A stretch of DNA of 64,000 nucleotides from Takakia lepidozioides (taxonomy: Eukaryota; Streptophyta; Takakiopsida; Takakiales; Takakiaceae). Of this stretch, positions 56,758 to 64,000 are shown piece by piece; the stretch's first letter is position 1, and each line of letters starts with the position of its first letter. The position numbers were made by a program, and so were the translations under genes. The notes below the pieces were generated by a model. It did no database searches. It was not told the DNA's origin and saw only the letters and a list, made by a program, of their open reading frames with translations. Location of the stretch: positions 18,600,001 to 18,664,000 of the forward strand of contig CM060731.1 of NCBI GenBank assembly GCA_030704615.1, given 5' to 3'.

Positions 56758-58053
56758 ATGCCTCCTCCACTGTATTATGGGGTAACATATCCACTTTCTT
56801 TTGCAACTCTGGTCTTAGTCCACTCACAAACCAAGTCTTCTGTAAACCGGGTGCTGGTACTGCAGCCAGCTTTTTCATCATCAATTCCATCTTTTCCATA
56901 TACTCTTCAACAGTTTCATGCTTCTTTTGCTTTAACTGTTGTAAACTTCCATACACTTCATCCTCAGTTTTACTTGTCCTGAACCTATTTCGAAATGCTG
57001 TATTCAAGCCATTCCAGGTTAGGAAATGATTATCAGGGAATCTTGCATACCATTCACTTGCTTTCTTGATAAGTGAACAGGAAACAATCTCATCTTGGCA
57101 TCATCGCCATTCTCATTGTTCACTATACACATGTGCTCAAATTGGCTAATGTGTACATCGGGATCCCCTTTTCCTGAATATATTGGAAAGGGTGGTTTTT
57201 CCCGTGTTGGTTGTAACGCCATCTGTGGCCCTACCTTCTGCCCACTGACAGGTGCTGGCACCCTTGCTGGTGCTGGTCCTTCTGGACCTGTTGTTTTTGT
57301 GGTGGATCTTCCACCAAGTGGTGGCCCTTGAGCACTCCCTGCTTCTGGCCCCACGATATTCACAGTATTCCCAGCTTCAGTTGCACTACTTCCCACACTC
57401 CCTGTCCCCCCAGAGCCAGATCCAGGCAGCCCGCCTGATCCCCCTGAGCCGACACCTTCGTTGGCCTGTGATCCAAGTGCTCCACTTGATCCAGGTCCAA
57501 CGGGTTGGGATGTCCTGGTTGTAGTCTCAACCTCAGCTGTTGGGTCTACTTCTTCATATTCTTCCTCTTCCAATTTCTTCTCTCTGTTTTCATCCTCCAA
57601 GTTCTGCCCTTGGGTTTCTTCTTCACTCATGTAACTCAACTGTAATGGTGTTGGAGAGTCTGAACTCTCCGTTGGCTCTGCCACATCCTTCTTCTCCTTC
57701 TTCACCTTCCGTTTCAGAAACTGGAGTTCCTGCTTTTGGTGTTCCATGCCAACTCTTATCAAAGATTTCTGTCAAATCTTTTATCCAGGGATGTACCTCA
57801 GATCTTTCACCTCGTGATTGATCTTCTTCTGTACCAATTCCCTTAATCTTTCTTGCAAAGAAACAGAAGGAGTGGCATCCAACTCTAGTTCTTCCGGTAT
57901 GGGTGATGTACTCTTTGATCTTAATGGTGTGAGAGGTCCAGATGATTCCCCTATGTCTATTCCTCTCTCCCAAAGATATGGATAATTAGCTTTCAGATAG
58001 CTTTCTCTTTTTGCTGAATATCTCTGGCGTCTAGCTTCTCCTTCATCACTCAT
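56699..58053 (-). pseudogene. gag: element B gag
   Basis: From ATG at 58053 (MSDEGEARRQRYSAKRESYL) the - strand gives a long acidic and Gly/Ser/Pro-rich linker (57640-57250), then the capsid region with YSGKGDPDVHISQFEHMC, a one-base loss near 57077, WNGLNTAFRNRFRTSK and FVSGLRPELQKKVDML. A further slip near 57800 shifts the frame. Element D has the intact version of most of these places. The product forms the particle shell. Confidence 0.82.
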
Positions 58054-58074
58054 GTCCCATGTCTTTCATTTCTT

Positions 58075-58714
58075 TTAATGTGGCAATAACCAAAACTCTC
58101 TTCTGTAATATCTCTCGTATATGCCTGGGTTTCTTTCAAGCTTCAATGCACCCTTGGCTATACTTGAAGTCTCCGTTACCATATAACCATATGGCAAACA
58201 AGTCTGGAAAGCTGTTCTTGGTGTGAGTTTGATCCACAAAATATCCTTTGGAATCCAATTCTTTACCAGTACAAGCTCTTCATGCATATGAGTATAAACA
58301 TTCACTTTTCTTTCCTCCCAGCCTTCAAACTCTACTCGCTTAATGGATAGCAATGCTATCACATAAACCAACGTTGGTAACCAACGTGCTCTTCCTCTAC
58401 AGGCTACCTGATAAATCTTTATCACTCCTTTCTCCAGACCCCATTCCGGATCAGCATCATGCACTCGCTTAAGAATTTTCTTTACAACCGTCTGGCAATT
58501 CCAAGAACCTTTGAAGGAATTGTTTGGACAATCTTTCTTCCTTCGTTCCACAGGGAATTTGATTCACTTCAAATTCTTTAATGGTCCAACCACCATGATC
58601 CCACCAGATGCCTGTCACATCTGGTTGTTCATGACTCAGTTCCCCAGTATGGTCGCCAAATGTCGCGCGGCTTTTACTCACCCATCCCTTCGCTATCCGA
58701 GGCGGAAACTCCAA
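58075..58714 (-). pseudogene. element B additional ORF before gag
   Basis: A frame running from the LTR (MEFPPRIAKGWVSKSRATFG, 58714) across the primer-binding site continues with HEQPDVTGIWWDHGGWTIKE, a slip near 58495, then ILKRVHDADPEWGLEKGVIK and ends at 58075 with REFWLLPH. The same protein is found in element D, where the first part reads on without a break from 61227 to 61694. Conservation in two copies supports a real product of about 200 residues. Ogre-type elements also have an ORF before gag. Function unknown. Confidence 0.65.
58641..58660 (-). other. element B primer-binding site
   Basis: On the - strand TTTGGCGACCATACTGGGG directly follows the 5' LTR. TGGCGAC...CTGGGG is the form seen in many non-chromovirus plant gypsy elements. 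The priming tRNA is not assigned here. The same string stands at 61335-61353 in element D. Confidence 0.7.
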
Positions 58715-59704
58715 GATAGAAGAGTTGGAAATCTCTAAGTACTCAGCCCGCAGAACAATCAGTCATGACCTACAGCTAGTGTATCATGGGGGTGTTTCCT
58801 ATTTGTTTCCCTTTTGGCATTCATGTTAGCTACCTTACCATTGATAATTAAGTATCAGTTTGCTTCATCAAATTTATCGGATTCCATCAACCCATCCATT
58901 CATTCCACAGCTTCACTCAGATCTCTCTACACAGTGTGATTGTATCGTATAAGTATCAGATTATGATTTATCAGGTATCAGGCCGAAGCCATTGTGTCTC
59001 TAATCTGCTCTACAATATCACTAAGCTTTTGCATATAACAAGCATCTACTATCATCTCTCCTCCTTCACCCGTGCTCTCCATCTTTGCTTCCCGTTCTTA
59101 CTCTCCCCCAATCCTCTCTCTCTCTTGACGTGCTTCCAAATCCTCCCCAAAAAACCCCCTACTCATTCCTTGCTTCTCCCTTTATCTTCCTACCCGTGGC
59201 TCTAACCGTTTCCCTCACTAACCGTCGTCCGTGAACTAACATGTTCCATTTCAGGTGTTGTTCCCCACAGTCGTTCCCTGTCCTGCTCCCGTTCCCTATG
59301 ATCGTGACAGCTGTGTCAAGCTGTCTGGCTGTGTGAAACTGTGACGGGCTGTGACTGGCTGTGCGACTGTGTTTGGCTGTGTCGGGCTGTGACTGGCTGT
59401 GTGGCTGTGTCGCTGTGACGGGCTGTGTTGGCTGTGATTGCTGTGTCGGGCTGTGACACTGTGCGGACTGTGTCTGGCTGTGTCGGCTTGTACGGCTGTG
59501 GCTGACTGTGTGTCGCTGTGACGGGCTGTGTTGGCTGTGTCGGCTGTGACGACTGTGACGGGCTGTGTTGGCTGTGATGGCTGTGTACCCCCCTCTACAG
59601 TGCGCTGTGTCACCCCTAAGGCTCCTGTTGGTCTCAGTCTGTGCAAAATTAAGGGTACCCTACAGATCCTGTAAAGTGTCGAAGTCCCAGACAGTCCTCT
59701 AACA
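58661..59704 (-). repeat. element B 5' LTR
   Basis: This 1044 bp LTR reads on the - strand from TGTTAGAGGA (59704) to CGCGCGACA (58661). A minisatellite lies at about 59310-59590. Outside is ATCAG (59705-59709), the second target copy. Confidence 0.9.
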
Positions 59705-60264
59705 ATCAGATCTTCCCCTTCTTTGTTGCTGATTGGCAGGAACAATTATCCTTCCTTCCTGCACCCACATCTTTCCAAATACAAAAAAACCTTCCCTTAC
59801 CATATTGACGGGTTGATTGATCAATGCCCGCTCCTTGGGTCTTGTGCAAAGTCCTTACACAGTCCCTTCTTTCCTTCCATATCTGGCATTACCCTGGTTT
59901 TAGTTTCTCTCCTTTCCATATACCAATGAGTCCTTGGGTCACCATCCCACATGGGAAGATCTATCCGATTCCAGAACGACTCAAAATGAAAGGCCCCAAG
60001 CAAGTCTGCCTATGTGGTGTGCTGAGTCATAGCCCCCAAATGGATTCTATCTGTTTCTAAAGAAAATACTCCCGCATGTCTTCTTGAAATACCAAAGACC
60101 CATACACATGCATAGTACTCCCCTCTCTTGCAAATCAGCTCCCCCTTTTACACTGCTATACCCTCTTGCTATGAGCTGTCTTCTCTCACTCCTCTTAACC
60201 CTTAAATTGAAATAGAGAAGCATGACTGGCCCCCCTATCCCACTCTAAGTCTAGAAGATAGGCT
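59705..60264 (-). pseudogene. pol: element C pol upstream fragment, between B and D
   Basis: This is the continuation of element C on the right of the B insertion. On the - strand a frame reads CLLGAFHFESFWNRIDLPMW, then DPRTHWYMERRE, two stops, and finally PISNKEGEDL, which runs in phase into the C frame at 46402 (DVLMSSCPT) once one copy of the ATCAG duplication is removed. It precedes the zinc-binding region of C integrase. Its stops suggest that C was already decaying or that the frame used is not the native one throughout. Confidence 0.6.
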
Positions 60265-61334
60265 CTTTAGAGGACTGTAGGTGACTTAGACACTTATACG
60301 GGATCTGTAGGTACCCTTAATTTTTGCACAGACTGAGACAAACAGGAACCTTAGGGGTGACAGCAGCACACTGTAGAGGGGGTTACATAGCCCACACACA
60401 GCCGACACAGCTCACAGCCCCACACACAGCCGTCACAGCCCACACAGCACACAGCCGTCACCTTCCGTCACAGCCCACACAGCGACACAGCATCACAAAG
60501 CCGCCCACACAGCCAACACAGCCGACACAGTCGTCACACCCACACAGCCAACACAGCCCGTCACAGTCGCACAGCCCACACAGCCCCCACAGCCCGTCAC
60601 AGTCGTCACAGCAGACACAGCCCACACAGCCAGTCACAGCCCGGCACAGCCACACAGCCAGTCACAGCCCGACACAGCCAAACACACAGCCAGTCACCGC
60701 TTGACACAGCTGTCACGATAATAGGGAACGAAGAGTAGGACAGGGAACGACTGTGGGAACAACACCAGTGAAGGGAACATGTTAGTTCACATACGACGGT
60801 TAGAGAGGGAAACGGTTAGAACCGCGGATAGGAGGATAAAGGGAAGAACGGGGAATGATGAGGGATCATTATTATCATTATTCGGGGAGGACTTCGGAGT
60901 CAGGCGGAGCGAAGTCGGTGAGCACGATGAAGGAGGAAAGAGGATTAGTAGATGCTTGTTATATGCAAAGCTGTAGGGATATTGTAGAGGAGAATAGAGA
61001 CACAATGCTTCGGCCTGATACCTGATAAATCATAATCTGATACTTATACGATACAATCACACTGTGTAGAGAGATCTGAGTGAAGCTGTGGATTGAATGG
61101 AGGAGTGAAGGAAACCGATAATTGATGAAGCAAACTGATACTTAATTATCAATGGTAAGGTAGCTAAGATGAATGCGGAAAAGGAAACAAATAGGAAACA
61201 CCCCCATGATACACTAGCTGTAGGTCATGACTGATTGTTCTGCGCGGGCTGAGTACTTAGAGATTTCCAACTCTTCTATCTTGGAGTTTCCGCCTCGGAT
61301 AGCGAAGGGATGGGTGAGTAAAAGCCGCGCGACA
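60265..61334 (+). repeat. element D 5' LTR
   Basis: About 1070 bp; the left edge is degraded (CTTTAGAGGA where B has TGTTAGAGGA), the right edge is GCGCGACA. A minisatellite of inverted sense (CACAGCCGACACAG type) lies at about 60385-60715. Confidence 0.82.
60385..60715. repeat. CACAGCC minisatellite in LTR D
   Basis: Tandem CACAGCC, CACACAGCC and GTCACAGCC units, the reverse complement of the arrays in A and B, at the equivalent LTR position. Confidence 0.88.
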
Positions 61335-61694
61335 TTTGGCGACCATACTGGGGACCTGGGACATGAACAACCAGATGTGACAGGCATCTGGTGGGATCAT
61401 GGTGGTTGGACCATTAAAGAGTTTGAAGTGAATCAAATTCCCTGTGGAACGAAGGAAGAAAGATTGTCCAAACAATTCTTTCAAAGGTTCTTGGAATTGC
61501 CAGACGGATGTAAAGAAAATATTCTTAAACGAGTGCATGATGCTGATCCAGAATGGGGTCTGGAGAAAGGAGTGATAAAGATTTATCAGGTAGCCTGTAG
61601 AGGAAGAGCACGTTGGTTACCAACATTAGTTTATGTGATAGCGTTGCTATCCATTAAACGAGTAGAGTTTGAAGGCTGGGAAGAAAAAAGGTGA
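61227..61694 (+). CDS. element D additional ORF before gag
   Basis: ATG at 61227 lies inside the LTR; the frame passes the LTR end (61334) and primer site without a stop and reads VTGIWWDHGGWTIKEFEVNQ, FLELPDGCKENILKRVHDAD and GRARWLPTLVYVIALLSI. It stops at 61694 because of a one-base change; in B the homologous reading continues to REFWLLPH (D: about 61700-61918 in another frame). There is a hydrophobic run LVYVIALLSI near the end. The start within the LTR would be usable only in transcripts that begin upstream of 61227. Family unknown. Confidence 0.6.
   Translation: MTDCSARAEYLEISNSSILEFPPRIAKGWVSKSRATFGDHTGDLGHEQPDVTGIWWDHGGWTIKEFEVNQIPCGTKEERLSKQFFQRFLELPDGCKENILKRVHDADPEWGLEKGVIKIYQVACRGRARWLPTLVYVIALLSIKRVEFEGWEEKR
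61335..61353 (+). other. element D primer-binding site
   Basis: TTTGGCGACCATACTGGGG directly after the LTR, identical to the B site. It fixes the + direction. Confidence 0.7.
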
Positions 61695-61940
61695 ATGTTT
61701 ATACTCATATGCATGAAGAGCTTGTACTGGTAAAGAATTGGATTCCAAAGGATATTTTGTGGATCAAACTCACACAAGAACAGCTTTTCAGACTTGTTTG
61801 CCATATGGTTATATGGTAACGGAGACTTCAAGTATAGCCAAGGTGCATTGAAGCTTGAAAGAAATCCAGGCATATACGAGAGATATTACAGAAGAGAGTT
61901 TTGGTTATTGCCACATTAAAAGAAATGAAAGACATGGGAC

Positions 61941-63595
61941 ATGAGTGATGAAAGAGAAGCTAGACGACAAGATATTCATCAAAAAGAGAAAGCTATCTGA
62001 AAGCTAATTATCCATATCTTTGGGAGAGAGGAATAGACATAGGGGAATCATCTGGACCTCTCACACCATCAAGATCAAAAAGTGCATCACCTATACCGGA
62101 AGAACTAGAGTTGGATGCCACTCCTTCTGTTTCTTTGCAAGAAAGATTAAGGGAATTGGTACAGGAAGAAGATCAATCACGAGGTGAAAGATCTGAGGTA
62201 CATCCTTGGATAAAAGACTTGACAGAAATCTTTGATAAGAGTTGGCATGGAACACCAAAAGCAGGAACTCCAGTTTCTGAAGCAGAAGATGAAGAAGGAG
62301 ATGAGGATGTGGCAGAGCCAACGGAGAGTTCAGACTCTCCAACACCATTACAGTTGAGTTACATGAGTGAAGAAGAAACCCAAGGGCAGAACTTGGAGGA
62401 TGAAAACAGAGAGAAGAAATTGGAAGAGGAAGAATATGAAGAAGTAGACCCAACAGCTGAGGTTGAGACTACAACCAGGACATCCCAACCCGTTGGACCT
62501 GGATCAAGTGGAGCACTTGGATCACAGGCCAACGAAGGTGTCGGCTCAGGGGGATCAGGCGGGCTGCCTGGATCTGGCTCTGGGGGGACAGGGAGTGTGG
62601 GAAGTAGTGCAACTGAAGCTGGGAATACTGTGAATATCGTGGGGCCAGAAGCAGGGAGTGCTCAAGGGCCACCACTTGGTGGAAGATCCACCACAAAAAC
62701 AACAGGTCCAGAAGGACCAGCACCAGCAAGGGTGCCAGCACCTGTCAGTGGGCAGAAGGTAGGGCCACAGATGGCGTTACAACCAACACGGGCAAAACCA
62801 CCCTTTCCAATATATTCAGGAAAAGGGGATCCCGATGTACACATTAGCCAATTTGAGCACATGTGTATAGTGAACAATGAGAATGGCGATGATGCCAAGA
62901 TGAGACTGTTTCCTTGTTCACTTATCAAGAAAGCAAGTGAATGGTATGCAAGATTCCCTGATAATCATTTCCTAACCTGGAATGGCTTGAATACAGCATT
63001 TCGAAATAGGTTCAGGACAAGTAAAACTGAGGATGAAGTGTATGGAAGTTTACAACAGCTGAAGCAGAAGAAGCATGAAACTGTTGAAGAGTATATGGAG
63101 AAGATGGAATTGATGATGAAAAAGCTGGCTGCAGTACCAGCACCCGGTTTACAGAAGACTTGGTTTGTGAGTGGACTAAGACCAGAGTTGCAGAAGAAAG
63201 TGGATATGTTACCCCATAATACAGTGGAGGAGGCATTTGAAACTGCAAACAGAATTGAGCAATTGGGAATGCTCAGGAGAGAGAAAAAGGAAGATGAGGA
63301 CTCTGAAGATGAGTCAGATGAAGAAGAAGAGCAAGAACTAAAAAGAAAGAGTAAGAGAAAGGAAAAGTTGAAGAGGGATAACTATGAGAAAAGATTGGAA
63401 GAAATCTTGAAGAAGTATGCCACAGAGGCTGCAACACATTGGAGGAAGGGTGTATGGTGTGCAAAGTGCCAGAATGAAGGCCATACCACTACAGAATGCC
63501 ACATGAAGGAGAAACACTGTACTATCTGTAAAATGGATAACCATTCTACTGAGAATTGTTACTACAACAGAAAGGACAGCTGCAAGAGAACCTAG
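61941..63595 (+). pseudogene. gag: element D gag
   Basis: ATG at 61941 corresponds to the B gag start, but a small deletion near 61970 breaks the frame. From 62111 the reading is open for 494 codons: acidic and Gly/Ser-rich linker, capsid YSGKGDPDVHISQFEHMC, SLIKKASEWYARFPDNHF, WNGLNTAFRNRFRTSK, charged region EDEDSEDESDEEEEQELK, and zinc knuckles CAKCQNEGHTTTEC and CTICKMDNHSTENC. An additional A near 63571 ends the frame at 63595. The reading resumes in another frame with the RGNYQG repeat and the third knuckle CYYCNQPGHRKAAC (about 63837-63878). It shows directly which bases were lost in B. Confidence 0.85.
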
Positions 63596-64000
63596 GCAAG
63601 TAGGGTGCATCAGGTGCAGCCCCAGCCAAGAAGAAATAATGATCAGGACCACTATGGTAGGTCTGGTGGTTATAACAATGGCATGGAAGGGAGAGGTAAT
63701 TCAAGAGGGAATTACCAAGGAAATTCCAGAGGCAACTATCAGGGTAATCCAAGGGGGAATTACCAGCCCGGGAATCAGGATTATAGAAATAATCCAAGAC
63801 CAGACCAAGGGCGAGGACCCAATGGTGAAGAGCTATGTTACTATTGTAATCAGCCAGGACATCGCAAGGCAGCCTGTTCATTCTGGATAAGACACCAGAA
63901 TGAGATGAGAGCTCCTGTGAATGAGGGCCCAGTGGTGGCAGCTCACATGGTTAGGCCATGTGTTGTACCAGAAGTAAGTACAATGATAGTAACAAGAAGT

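Larger units (their letters stand above)
46403..59704 (-). mobile_element. element B: complete 13.3 kb Ty3/gypsy retrotransposon
   Basis: Two LTRs of about 1045 bp (46403-47451 and 58661-59704) enclose, in - strand order, a primer-site region, an ORF before gag, gag, three zinc knuckles, protease, RT, RNase H, integrase and a very long third ORF. ATCAG flanks both ends (46398-46402 and 59705-59709). There is no chromodomain. The extra ORF before gag and the extra frame after integrase recall Ogre/Tat-type elements of the non-chromovirus branch, an inference from layout. Several one-base slips in gag-pol show that it is not autonomous now. Confidence 0.92.
60265..64000 (+). mobile_element. element D: 5' part of a Ty3/gypsy element, cut by the window end
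   Basis: This is a sister of element B on the opposite strand: 5' LTR, primer-binding site, ORF before gag, gag and three zinc knuckles up to the last base. It lies head to head with B, 560 bp apart. Its 3' part and target duplication lie outside the window. It is inserted in element C. Confidence 0.88.

Noticed and set aside
59296-59745. 149-codon - strand frame at the B/C boundary
   Set aside because: Most of it is the LTR minisatellite; only the first few codons belong to element C.
1-64000. tRNA, rRNA, CRISPR arrays or bacterial operons
   Set aside because: No cloverleaf, rRNA core sequence or repeat-spacer pattern was seen; all coding signals are from plant mobile elements or captured plant gene pieces.
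1-64000. Assignment to a named species
   Set aside because: Family patterns point to a plant, but no sequence here is diagnostic without a database search.

Overview
The window is a nest of plant transposable elements with no intact host gene, tRNA, rRNA or CRISPR. A plant nuclear genome is indicated by Ty3/gypsy chromoviruses with a chromodomain and a TGGTATCAGAGC primer-binding site, CACTA and hAT transposons, and captured fragments that resemble PLS-class PPR and organellar single-stranded-DNA-binding (OSB) genes. The species cannot be named; a TE-rich land plant fits, and seed-free lineages are as possible as seed plants.

Left half (1-23880). Two degenerate genes converge: a + strand multi-exon gene (957-4366) with a possible ParB/Srx-like stretch, and a - strand gene (exons 23868-23716 and 23627-23348). 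An 18.9 kb CACTA element (4423-23347, target duplication AGT) separates them and sits exactly at the stop codon of the - strand gene. A smaller GC-rich CACTA relic (3580-~4257) lies in the + strand gene. The large CACTA contains a 12.7 kb chromovirus (4917-17615, target duplication CATAG) whose interior is rearranged into a 2.1 kb inverted repeat with four LTRs. The rest of the CACTA cargo is shuffled PPR-like and OSB-like gene pieces plus two tandem-repeat arrays.

Middle (23881-36760). A broken LINE is present on both sides in opposite orientation, next to diverged non-coding sequence that is also inverted. Between them lies a 5645 bp hAT element (27912-33556, 8 bp target duplication GTATAAAC) with a decayed transposase and about 12 internal repeats of roughly 157 bp.

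Right half (36761-64000). Four LTR retrotransposons are nested. Element A (starts 36761, - strand) is interrupted at 42388 by element C (2.2 kb LTR, integrase, - strand). C is interrupted at 46402 by the complete 13.3 kb element B (46403-59704, target duplication ATCAG, - strand) and at about 60264 by element D (+ strand, running off the window). A, B and D are one family with an extra ORF before gag and a very long extra frame after integrase. In B that frame is 1350 codons with two in-frame TAG codons; the copy in A has CAG at both. B and D lie head to head and give a large inverted repeat.

The genes do not form a pathway: each element carries its own gag-pol or transposase, all visibly damaged. 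The biology of most interest is the CACTA cargo, the chromovirus palindrome, the reconstructable long third ORF of the A/B/D family, and the uncharacterised convergent gene pair.
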